Shown here: positions 1-6,315 of the stretch, piece by piece
How the letters are laid out: each line of letters opens with the position of its first letter
Position numbering within the stretch: position 1 is the stretch's first letter
NCBI GenBank assembly: GCA_023136715.1
Contig: JAGLQT010000136.1
Coordinates: 1-7,422, forward strand
Direction of reading: 5' to 3'
DNA from: Gammaproteobacteria bacterium
GTDB taxonomy: Bacteria > Pseudomonadota > Gammaproteobacteria > SZUA-229
Length of the DNA: 7,422 bases
The notes under the pieces: model-generated
Databases searched by the model: none
What the model was told of the DNA's origin: nothing
Seen by the model: only the letters and a program-made list of their open reading frames with translations
Made by a program: the position numbers and the translations under genes

Positions 1-1
1 T

Positions 2-430
2 CTTTCTATGCTGATCAAGTTCGCTGTCATTGTCCTGCTGGGGCCACCTGTGGTTGCGGTAATTATTTTTGAAGTGCTGCTCAATGCCATGGCGATGTTC
101 AATCATGGCAATGTTGGCTTGCCAAAAACACTGGATAATTTTTTACGCTGGTTTGTGGTCACGCCCGATATGCACCGGGTGCATCATTCGATAGAAGACG
201 ATGAAACTAACAGCAACTTTGGTTTTAACCTGTCGTGGTGGGATCGACTCTTTGGCACCTATCGTGATCAACCGCGAGCAGGACATACGAACATGACCAT
301 TGGTATACATAATTATACAGAGCCAAAACAGTGTTCGTGGATTAGTGGCATGTTGGTCATGCCGTTCATAGGAAAAGTAACAGACTATGCGATTAACCGT
401 CGCCAGTGGAGTAATGACAGTGAAAAATAA
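2..430 (+). CDS. Fatty acid hydroxylase / sterol desaturase family protein, C-terminal part (5' end outside window)
   Basis: This is the C-terminal part of an integral-membrane di-iron enzyme of the fatty acid hydroxylase superfamily, which oxidises lipid C-H bonds. The frame is open to the window edge (codons at 2 and 5 precede the first ATG at 8), so that ATG is probably internal. Family members are usually about 250-300 residues, so roughly the first half, with the earlier His boxes, is missing. Counting from the ATG at 8, a hydrophobic segment spans residues 5-28. It is followed by FNHGN (His33), then the histidine box HRVHH (His56, 59, 60) and the family signature NFGFNLSWWDRLFGTY at about 70-85. 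The lipid substrate cannot be told from this fragment. The 3' end overlaps the probable start of the next gene by about 11 bp, which suggests co-transcription. Family assignment is firm from motifs; exact function is open. Confidence 0.88.
   Translation, partial: LSMLIKFAVIVLLGPPVVAVIIFEVLLNAMAMFNHGNVGLPKTLDNFLRWFVVTPDMHRVHHSIEDDETNSNFGFNLSWWDRLFGTYRDQPRAGHTNMTIGIHNYTEPKQCSWISGMLVMPFIGKVTDYAINRRQWSNDSEK
408..411 (+). promoter_or_regulatory. Ribosome binding site favouring a GTG start at 420
   Basis: GGAG at 408-411 sits 8 bases before a GTG at 420. That start gives the N-terminus MKNKLLRIVLLLL, a short basic stretch followed by a membrane helix, which is typical of the VTT family. Two in-frame ATGs compete. 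The one at 414 is only 2 bases from GGAG. The one at 387 has AGGAAAAG at 370-377 but adds eleven residues translated within the upstream gene. Confidence 0.45.
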
Positions 431-1382
431 ATTATTGCGGATTGTTTTGTTGTTGCTGATGATGGCTGGTATTGCAGTAGTAGTAGCCTATCGTGATCAA
501 CTGGATGCGGCCGCACTCGAATCGTGGCTACAAAATGCAGGTGCTGCTGCGCCGTTAGTGTTTATGCTGGTTTATATTATCGGAACGGTTTTTTTCTTTC
601 CTGGTTCAGTGCTCACCTTATTGGGCGGTGCGTTATTCGGCCCGATAGCCGGTACTTTTTATAATCTCACCGCGGCCACTATCGGTGCGATGCTTTCCTT
701 TTTAATGGCGCGTTTTATGGCGGCTGACTGGGTGGCGAATAAAACCGGTGGTCGATTAAAACAACTCATCAATGGTGTGGAAAATGAAGGCTGGCGATTT
801 GTTGCCTTTGTTCGTCTGGTACCTTTGTTCCCGTTTAATTTACTGAACTATGCCTTGGGTTTGTCGCGTATCAGTTTTACTCAATACAGCATTGCTACTT
901 ATATTTTTATGTTACCCGGTGCTATCGCATATACCTATCTTGGTTATATTGGCAAAGAAGCCGCAACCGGCGGAGAAGATCTGGTGCAAAAAACGATGCT
1001 GGCGCTGGCGCTATTGGCAGTGGTGTCTTTTATTCCGCGATTGATGGGTGTGTTGCGCAGAGGTTCAATGTTAGCGGTTGATGAAATCAAACAACGTCTT
1101 GATAGTGATGAGGATGTGTTGTTGCTGGATGTGCGTACGCCTGAGGACTATGTCGGTGAGCAGGGACATGTTCCCGGTTCTAAATTGATACCACTGGAAG
1201 AACTGGTGCAGCGAATAGAAGAGATTGATGACTATCTTGAAAAGCCTGTTGTCACTATTTGTCGAACTGATCGTAAATCAGCCAAGGCGGCACAGTTGTT
1301 AGCACAACATGGTTTTGCCGATGTGCATGTGGCGAAGATGGGGATGACGGACTGGATAAAAAACAATTATCCAGTTGAATAA
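420..1382 (+). CDS. TVP38/TMEM64 (VTT, DedA-like) membrane protein with C-terminal rhodanese domain
   Basis: This is a two-domain inner-membrane protein of 320 residues from GTG 420 (331 from ATG 387). Residues 6-23 form a first membrane helix. Residues 45-210 form the VTT domain, with the hallmark FFFPGSVLTLLGGALFGP at about 58-75 and FVRLVPLFPFNLLNYALGLS at about 130-149. DedA/VTT proteins are linked to lipid scrambling or transport of lipid carriers; the role of this subfamily is not settled. Residues 218-320 form a rhodanese domain with the LLLDVRTPEDY motif (about 234-244) and the active-site loop beginning CRTDRKS at Cys281. The nucleophilic Cys is present, so persulfide transfer is plausible. 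A VTT-rhodanese fusion implies sulfur transfer at the membrane, but the partner is unknown. The DsrE gene 17 bp downstream is an obvious candidate acceptor (inference). Start uncertain; domain calls secure. Confidence 0.88.
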   Translation: MKNKLLRIVLLLLMMAGIAVVVAYRDQLDAAALESWLQNAGAAAPLVFMLVYIIGTVFFFPGSVLTLLGGALFGPIAGTFYNLTAATIGAMLSFLMARFMAADWVANKTGGRLKQLINGVENEGWRFVAFVRLVPLFPFNLLNYALGLSRISFTQYSIATYIFMLPGAIAYTYLGYIGKEAATGGEDLVQKTMLALALLAVVSFIPRLMGVLRRGSMLAVDEIKQRLDSDEDVLLLDVRTPEDYVGEQGHVPGSKLIPLEELVQRIEEIDDYLEKPVVTICRTDRKSAKAAQLLAQHGFADVHVAKMGMTDWIKNNYPVE

Positions 1383-1388
1383 AATTTT

Positions 1389-1392
1389 GAGG
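1389..1392 (+). promoter_or_regulatory. Ribosome binding site of the DsrE-family gene
   Basis: GAGG at 1389-1392 lies 7 bases before ATG 1400, in the 17-bp gap after the VTT-rhodanese stop codon. The short gap and good spacing support this start and operon continuity. Confidence 0.6.
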
Positions 1393-1399
1393 CCTTATT

Positions 1400-1753
1400 A
1401 TGAAAACAGTAACCATCGTTATTCAAAATGCGCCGTATAAAAAGGGTAACAAAGCCTGGCACGCGTTGAGGTTTGCGGGTGCGGCTCTGGTGGAAGATAT
1501 GAACGTGCAACTCCATCTTCTGGATGAAGGTGTTGAGGTGGGTCGAAAAAATCAGGATGTACCAGAAGGTATGGTGAATCTGGAAGAGCTGCTTGCTGAA
1601 CTTATCGAGTGTGGTCTGGTTGTGCGTGCATGTGGTATGTCACTTAATGATTGCGCTCTTGATGAAGAAGCCATGATTGATGGTATTGAATGTGGCTCGA
1701 TGAAAGCATTGGCGGGTTGGGTGAAGGAAAGTGATCAGGTTATGGTTTTTTGA
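1400..1753 (+). CDS. DsrE/DsrF-like family protein
   Basis: This is a small soluble cytoplasmic protein (117 residues) with the DsrE-family pattern. It has an N-terminal beta strand (TVTIVIQNAPY, residues 3-13), a helix with AWHALRFAGAAL (19-30), a strand VQLHLLDEGVEV (36-47), a helix of ELLAELIECG (63-72), then VVRACGMSL with Cys78 at the position of the family's conserved sulfur-carrying Cys. Additional cysteines are Cys71, Cys85 and Cys98. Family members (DsrE, TusD, YchN-like) carry persulfide sulfur in relay systems, or bind small ligands. The gene lies directly after a rhodanese-domain gene, which supports a sulfur-transfer role, and 40 bp before the redox cluster. No DsrF or DsrH partner is visible, so it is not the canonical DsrEFH or TusBCD set. 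Length matches single-domain members. Family call is firm; the specific role is inferred. Confidence 0.85.
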   Translation: MKTVTIVIQNAPYKKGNKAWHALRFAGAALVEDMNVQLHLLDEGVEVGRKNQDVPEGMVNLEELLAELIECGLVVRACGMSLNDCALDEEAMIDGIECGSMKALAGWVKESDQVMVF

Positions 1754-1793
1754 CACAGCAGAGCAGTGAAGTTTTTTATTAATATTTGAGTGA

Positions 1794-4190
1794 ATGATGA
1801 ATACAGTTAGGGTTGAACCACCAATATGCCACGCACCTCGTGAAGCTTCCTCAGCGACACAGGATGTAATGCCGAGTCGTTATGGAATTGGTATTCAGCT
1901 TTTGAGCATGGCTGCTTTTACGCTAGCTTTTGTTGGCTGGCTGAATGAGACATGGTTGTTCTGGTTTGAAAATCCCATCTGGTTAAATCGTTATACTGAG
2001 TACGGAATTATTCTGGGTTTTGGTATCTGGCGAATTGTTGCAGAAAAAAATGCCTATACCCGCAAGCGTTTAATTATTCTGGTTTCTATGGTTACCATTT
2101 TCTGGTGGCTTATTCCCTGGTTGTATCCATTTTATGAGCCCTATGTTGGTTTTCTCTGGGCGCAGCCGGTTTTTCCCTCTTTGCATGTGCCGGGCACGAT
2201 TACTTTCTTTTTAATTCTGGCGGCTGTATTTCTTTTTGGTCGTCGAATTATCTGTGGTTTTAACTGTCCCTGTGTGGGCATTCGTGAAACCGTGGGTTTT
2301 GCTTTTCGTGATCGAACACTTCGCTCTAACTGGACGTGGGCGCTACGTCATACAAAGTGGTTTTTCTTTATTTATTATGTTGGTGTCATGGTGGTCACTC
2401 AGTATCCGCCTAATTCATGGACGGTGAGTTTTGTTGGTGGTTTTTACCTCATCGTTGCAATGACTTATTTCGGTAGCTTTTTTATTGCGCCCATTGTCGG
2501 TAATCGTTTTTATTGTCGTTATCTGTGTCCTTATGGCGCTACCTTTGGTCTGCTCAATCATGCAGGTTTTTATGGTATCAACATGGACAAGGACAAGTGC
2601 AATGATTGCCAGCGTTGTGAACAGGTTTGCGACATGGGTATTCCTGTGTGGAGACAGGGCAAGTCTGCTGGTCGTGTTACGGCTATTGAAGATTGTATGG
2701 GCTGTGCCCGTTGTGTAGTTACCTGTCCGACTGATGCACTGGAAATTACCGATGTGCGTAATTTTTTCAAAAAGAATCTGGTGCAGAATGCTAGTCATTT
2801 ATTGAAACGTAATCCATTGGTGGATGCTGGTCGTGAGGAAGTTGAACATCGTCAGTCATCTAAACGAGTTGATGACTGGTCTGAAATTTCTGTGCAACCG
2901 TCATTAACCATGATTCAACAACAGGCCAGTCGTTGTCTTGACTGTGGTTTACCGGGGTGCAGCAATGCCTGCCCATTAAATAATCGAATTCCTGAATGGC
3001 TGGAACAGGTCGCGCTTGGCAATATGCAGCAGGCTGCTGAGATTGCACATGCCACCAGTAATCTGCCTGAAATTTGCGGCACCTTATGTCCGCAACATCG
3101 TTTATGTGAGGGTAGTTGTACCAAGGCGAACGAACCGGGCGGTGCGGTGACGATTGGTGCGATTGAACGTTATCTAGTTAATGAAGCGCTGGATAAACAG
3201 TGGCAGCCTCTGAACGTAATCAAGCAGAATGATAAACACATTGCCATTATAGGTGCAGGTCCTGCAGGACTTGCCTGTGCGGATGAACTCAATAAAGCGG
3301 GTTGTGAAGTCACGGTGTTTGACCGAAATGATGAAGTTGGTGGTTTGATGGCAACGGGTGTGCCTCCGTTCAAGCTGGATAAAGCCATGCTGACACGTCG
3401 TTATGAAATGCTGCAACAGCAGGGCGTAAAATTTCAGTTAGCTTCAGAGGTTGATGAAGCTAAGTTGCTTGAAATAGAAACATCTTCTGATGCGATTTTT
3501 CTTGGTACAGGCGCACAGACTTCTCGCGATCTAAAATTACCGGGGCAAAATTTAAAAGGTGTGACTGATGCGCTCAGTTACTTACAACAGGTGAATAAAA
3601 ATAATGACAGTGCTGATATGTCTGGAAAGCATATGCTGGTTATTGGCGGTGGTGATAGCGCCATAGATTGTGCGCGTTCTGCGCTTCGACAGCATGCCGC
3701 AGAAGTGACTATCGCCTACCGAGGTAATGAGCAGGCAATGCGTGCTACACCTAAAGAAAAACAGGCTGCCTGGGAAGAAGGTGTGCGACTGCGTCTGGAG
3801 TATGCGCCAACAGAAGTTATTGGTGATGAGTTCGTAACCGGTGTGCGTTTCGATAAAGTAGTCAGTGGGCAGGAAGTCATCGACTGTGATGTCGTTGTTT
3901 TTGCGGTTGGTCAGGTGAACAGACCACAATCATGGATGACACGATTGAATATTGAAACTGATCAGCAGGGTGTCATTATTGTTGATGACAATGGTCGGAC
4001 ATCAAATTCCAAAATCTATGCAGGCGGTGATAATACTAATGGCCCTGATCTGGTGGTAACAGCAGTTGCTTCTGGTCGTCGTGCAGCAGAAGGAATCCTG
4101 AAAAGTTTCCGTCTGGATCAGAAAATTATTCAAGCCGTCTATCCTAAAGCATCTGTGTTCTCAAAAAACAGGCTTGCCGAATCGGCGTGA
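1794..4190 (+). CDS. Fusion: NapH/NosR-like membrane polyferredoxin + GltD-like Fe-S/FAD NAD(P)H oxidoreductase
   Basis: This 798-residue protein joins two electron-transfer modules. Residues 31-235 hold about five or six membrane helices (near 31-50, 68-84, 92-113, 133-150, 187-203, 213-235). Two CX3CP motifs occur, Cys154/Cys158 and Cys241/Cys245, as in NapH/NosR-type proteins. Two ferredoxin motifs follow: Cys269/272/275/279 and Cys301/304/307/311. From about residue 365 it resembles the small subunit of glutamate synthase and the DPYD N-terminal region. It has eight Cys for two more [4Fe-4S] clusters (381, 384, 389, 393, 428, 432, 438, 442). An FAD Rossmann motif GAGPAG lies at 487-492, a second nucleotide motif GGGDSA at 618-623 for NAD(P)H, and AGGD at 743-746. 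All Fe-S and flavin parts should face the cytoplasm. No glutamate synthase large subunit is nearby, so glutamate synthesis is unlikely. Exchange of electrons between NAD(P)H and the membrane or cytochromes is inferred. GAG at 1788-1790 fits ATG 1794 or 1797. The gene ends TGATG into the diheme cytochrome gene. Confidence 0.9.
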   Translation: MMNTVRVEPPICHAPREASSATQDVMPSRYGIGIQLLSMAAFTLAFVGWLNETWLFWFENPIWLNRYTEYGIILGFGIWRIVAEKNAYTRKRLIILVSMVTIFWWLIPWLYPFYEPYVGFLWAQPVFPSLHVPGTITFFLILAAVFLFGRRIICGFNCPCVGIRETVGFAFRDRTLRSNWTWALRHTKWFFFIYYVGVMVVTQYPPNSWTVSFVGGFYLIVAMTYFGSFFIAPIVGNRFYCRYLCPYGATFGLLNHAGFYGINMDKDKCNDCQRCEQVCDMGIPVWRQGKSAGRVTAIEDCMGCARCVVTCPTDALEITDVRNFFKKNLVQNASHLLKRNPLVDAGREEVEHRQSSKRVDDWSEISVQPSLTMIQQQASRCLDCGLPGCSNACPLNNRIPEWLEQVALGNMQQAAEIAHATSNLPEICGTLCPQHRLCEGSCTKANEPGGAVTIGAIERYLVNEALDKQWQPLNVIKQNDKHIAIIGAGPAGLACADELNKAGCEVTVFDRNDEVGGLMATGVPPFKLDKAMLTRRYEMLQQQGVKFQLASEVDEAKLLEIETSSDAIFLGTGAQTSRDLKLPGQNLKGVTDALSYLQQVNKNNDSADMSGKHMLVIGGGDSAIDCARSALRQHAAEVTIAYRGNEQAMRATPKEKQAAWEEGVRLRLEYAPTEVIGDEFVTGVRFDKVVSGQEVIDCDVVVFAVGQVNRPQSWMTRLNIETDQQGVIIVDDNGRTSNSKIYAGGDNTNGPDLVVTAVASGRRAAEGILKSFRLDQKIIQAVYPKASVFSKNRLAESA

Positions 4191-4957
4191 TGAAAATTTT
4201 ATTCCAGACATTGCTGCTGATTTTTATACTGAATAGTTCATCGGTGTTTGCCAGCCATAGTTTTGCTGGTATGGATATGTGTGCGGTTTATCCTGAAGTG
4301 ATGCCGCCGGGTTTGGAGCCAGCTTTGTTACCTGATGCAGGTGGCCAGGGCTCATTGATGATGGAAGAGTACTGTACTCAATGCCATGCTATGCCGGGGC
4401 CTGGACGGCATACTGCTGAAGAATGGCCGCAGGTGCTTGAACGTATGCTGGTATTGATGGATGTTGCTGACAGGTTTGGTGGTCTGCTGGGAAATGTAAA
4501 AACACCATCTTCTGGTGAGCGCGAACAGTTGCGTGACTATTTAAATTTGTATGCGCTTAAGCCGGTAACAACAAAGCCTCAGGGTGTTGGTGCTAATGCG
4601 TTTGAAAATTATTGTGGTGATTGTCATGCTTTGCCCGATATGTCGCAATACAATCATTTCGATCAATCAAGTTTGATAAAAAGAATGCAGCGTAATATGG
4701 AGGTGATGAAATATTCGCCGCCTTCATCCGATAGCATGATGCAGATACAACTTTACCTACAGGAAAATACTGGTGCTGTTGCGGTAAGTAATGCGGCTGT
4801 TGATGAATGGCTAACAGTTAAAAAAAATATCGATGTTGATGGCTCTTATAATAAATCATTTAGCTTTGGTAGCTGGCTGGCATTGGCGCCATTTTTTGTT
4901 CTGGTTTTTATTGGTTTGCTGCGTTGGTGGAGCAATCACCAAAAGACAAGGGTGTGA
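4190..4957 (+). CDS. Membrane-anchored diheme c-type cytochrome
   Basis: This 255-residue protein starts at ATG 4190, one base inside the preceding TGA (TGATG); an in-frame GTG at 4187 is less likely. Residues 1-21 form a signal peptide (hydrophobic core LFQTLLLIFIL, probable cleavage after VFA). Two heme c sites lie at Cys62/Cys65/His66 (CTQCHAMPG) and Cys142/Cys145/His146 (CGDCHALPD). Each is followed by a helix with Met residues suited to axial ligation, RMLVLM at 85-90 and RMQRNM at 165-170. The two halves look like an internal duplication of one cytochrome c fold. A single membrane helix at about 228-244, followed by RWWSNHQKTR, anchors the C-terminus with the hemes in the periplasm. Its place between the polyferredoxin fusion and the octaheme protein suggests an electron relay between the membrane and the soluble hemes (inference). 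I do not recognise a named family member. Confidence 0.88.
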   Translation: MKILFQTLLLIFILNSSSVFASHSFAGMDMCAVYPEVMPPGLEPALLPDAGGQGSLMMEEYCTQCHAMPGPGRHTAEEWPQVLERMLVLMDVADRFGGLLGNVKTPSSGEREQLRDYLNLYALKPVTTKPQGVGANAFENYCGDCHALPDMSQYNHFDQSSLIKRMQRNMEVMKYSPPSSDSMMQIQLYLQENTGAVAVSNAAVDEWLTVKKNIDVDGSYNKSFSFGSWLALAPFFVLVFIGLLRWWSNHQKTRV

Positions 4958-4960
4958 GGA
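4955..4960 (+). promoter_or_regulatory. Ribosome binding site deciding the octaheme cytochrome start
   Basis: TGAGGA at 4955-4960 overlaps the stop codon of the diheme cytochrome gene and lies 8 bases before ATG 4969. This selects ATG 4969 over the upstream in-frame TTG 4924, and the result has a clean N-terminal membrane segment. Overlap of the site with the stop codon suggests coupled translation. Confidence 0.75.
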
Positions 4961-4968
4961 ATAATAAA

Positions 4969-6315
4969 ATGCGAACATCTTATGTCTGGATACCACTTCT
5001 GATAGCAGCCATTGCTGTGCCTTTGGGCTTTTATTATGTCGACTGGAGTAAGTCCGGTGAAGGCGCAGGGCTCTATTCCAGGGACTGGTCACCCGAAGCT
5101 ATTTTTGCTTACTGGAATCCTGATGAATTTTACAAGTCGGTTGAATCTGTTGTGGGTGAATTTAGCGGTGAGCAGTGTGTTGAATGTCATCAGGCGGTGA
5201 CTCCCGGTGTAGTCAATGACTGGCGCAAAAGTGGACATTCCAAACCTGCGAATAATCAGGCCGTGGTTTATTGTTCAGATTGTCATGGCAATAATCATGA
5301 AGATTTACATTTACCCACGCCAGATGTTTGTGGTACTTGTCATAACGTTCAGCATGATCAATTTACTGATGAGAAACGTTACGGTTTTCCGAGTCATTCG
5401 CTGGCACTGGAAAGAGCGATGGATGCTAAACATTTTGCCGATAAGCCCAAGGCTGAAGTGACCGCCTGTGTGCAATGTCACTCGGTGGCCAGTAAATGTG
5501 ATTCCTGTCATACACGTCATGTTTTCAGTGCGGCGGAAGCGCGGCGCCCCGAAGCCTGTATTACCTGTCACAGCGGGCCACCTCATCCCGATGATGAAAC
5601 TTATTTTCATTCAAAGCATGGTCAACTTTATTTGGCTGAAGGTGAGAACTGGGACTGGTCAAAACCATTGAGTAAAGGCAATTACCCCGCGCCAACATGT
5701 GCCTATTGTCATATGGACAATGGTAAGCATCAGGTGGCAGATAAGGCGATCTGGAAGTTTGGTCTTAAACAGGTTAATCCACTCACATCCGGTAATCAGA
5801 TAAGGCGTAAGCAGTGGGTGGAGCTGTGCGGTGATTGCCATGAGAAAGATTGGTCGGCGGAACAACTAAGGCAACTGGATGCAGAGCGAAAATTATCGTG
5901 GAGTAAATTGTATGAAGCCGAAGCTGTGCTCAAAGATTTGCGCTCAGAAAAATTAATGCAGCCCTCAGCAAAACAACGTCCACCATACCCCGGTGATTCG
6001 CCAGATGCTTTTTTACAATATCAGCGTATAGGTTTTTTTGAAGGTCAGGCCTCGGCTTTTTATAATGTTTCGCCGATAGAGCGGGATTATTTCGAGATGT
6101 GGTATTTCGATAATCTTAAATCTTATAAAGGGGCGGCTCATGGTGATGCCTCTTTTGTTGATGAAGGGCAGGCTGCGATGGATGCTAGTCTTGAAACAAT
6201 AAAGCGAAATGCGGAGCGCTTACGTAGCGCTGGTGAAGGAAAGTTAGATAAAGATACAGAGGGAAATATCTGGCTTGAAGGTGAATACACTGAATACAAC
6301 CGGGATCACAACTGA
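4969..6315 (+). CDS. Octaheme c-type cytochrome, hydroxylamine oxidoreductase (HAO)-like
   Basis: This 448-residue protein starts with a signal sequence or uncleaved anchor (hydrophobic residues about 5-23). It carries exactly eight CXXCH sites, with first Cys at 70, 102, 121, 167, 177, 197, 244 and 287. The number and order, the DWRKSGHSKP stretch after heme 1, the SKHG after heme 6 and a helical C-terminal part with EMWYFDNLKSYKGAAHG (about 376-392) match the HAO family. Members oxidise hydroxylamine or hydrazine, or work in reverse on nitrite, in the periplasm. All eight sites end in His, so it is not an NrfA- or Otr-type enzyme with CXXCK. It is shorter than Nitrosomonas HAO, nearer to the reductive HAO-like proteins (family knowledge). 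Pro205-His206 falls where HAO is expected to have Asp-His at the catalytic heme. Whether the crosslinking Tyr exists is unclear; Tyr374, 379 and 386 are candidates. It overlaps the pentaheme gene by one base. Substrate and direction are unproven. Confidence 0.88.
   Translation: MRTSYVWIPLLIAAIAVPLGFYYVDWSKSGEGAGLYSRDWSPEAIFAYWNPDEFYKSVESVVGEFSGEQCVECHQAVTPGVVNDWRKSGHSKPANNQAVVYCSDCHGNNHEDLHLPTPDVCGTCHNVQHDQFTDEKRYGFPSHSLALERAMDAKHFADKPKAEVTACVQCHSVASKCDSCHTRHVFSAAEARRPEACITCHSGPPHPDDETYFHSKHGQLYLAEGENWDWSKPLSKGNYPAPTCAYCHMDNGKHQVADKAIWKFGLKQVNPLTSGNQIRRKQWVELCGDCHEKDWSAEQLRQLDAERKLSWSKLYEAEAVLKDLRSEKLMQPSAKQRPPYPGDSPDAFLQYQRIGFFEGQASAFYNVSPIERDYFEMWYFDNLKSYKGAAHGDASFVDEGQAAMDASLETIKRNAERLRSAGEGKLDKDTEGNIWLEGEYTEYNRDHN

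Noticed and set aside
258..501. 15-base direct repeat (CCTATCGTGATCAAC) at 258-272 and 487-501
   Set aside because: Both copies are coding, in the same YRDQ context of two unrelated proteins; no other repeat structure surrounds them, so chance is the simplest reading.
1754..1777. Hairpin CACAGC/GCAGTG followed by six T, possible terminator after the DsrE gene
   Set aside because: The stem is six pairs with an A-A mismatch and a three-base loop, and three bases separate it from the T-run; too weak to call. If real it would split the cluster after the DsrE gene.
2415..2798. Long antisense open frame of about 127 codons opposite the polyferredoxin part
   Set aside because: The sense strand has unmistakable Fe-S motifs throughout; the reverse frame has no recognisable motif and no ribosome binding site support.
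4176..4186. Inverted repeat GCCGA-A-TCGGC at the end of the fusion gene
   Set aside because: A one-base loop cannot form a stable hairpin, there is no T-run, and it lies within coding sequence.
4187..4189. GTG start for the diheme cytochrome, one codon before ATG 4190
   Set aside because: ATG 4190 forms the standard TGATG overlap and gives an ordinary signal peptide; the difference is one residue.
1794..4190. Annotation as glutamate synthase small subunit
   Set aside because: The N-terminal third is a membrane polyferredoxin and no large subunit is adjacent; only the C-terminal domain resembles GltD.
4924..4968. In-frame upstream TTG start for the octaheme protein, 15 codons longer
   Set aside because: It lies inside the diheme gene, would put a charged stretch before the membrane segment, and ATG 4969 has a well-spaced TGAGGA.
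4969..6315. Identification as NrfA nitrite reductase or octaheme Otr/Onr
   Set aside because: Those have a CXXCK site at the catalytic heme; all eight sites here are CXXCH, in an HAO-like order and spacing.
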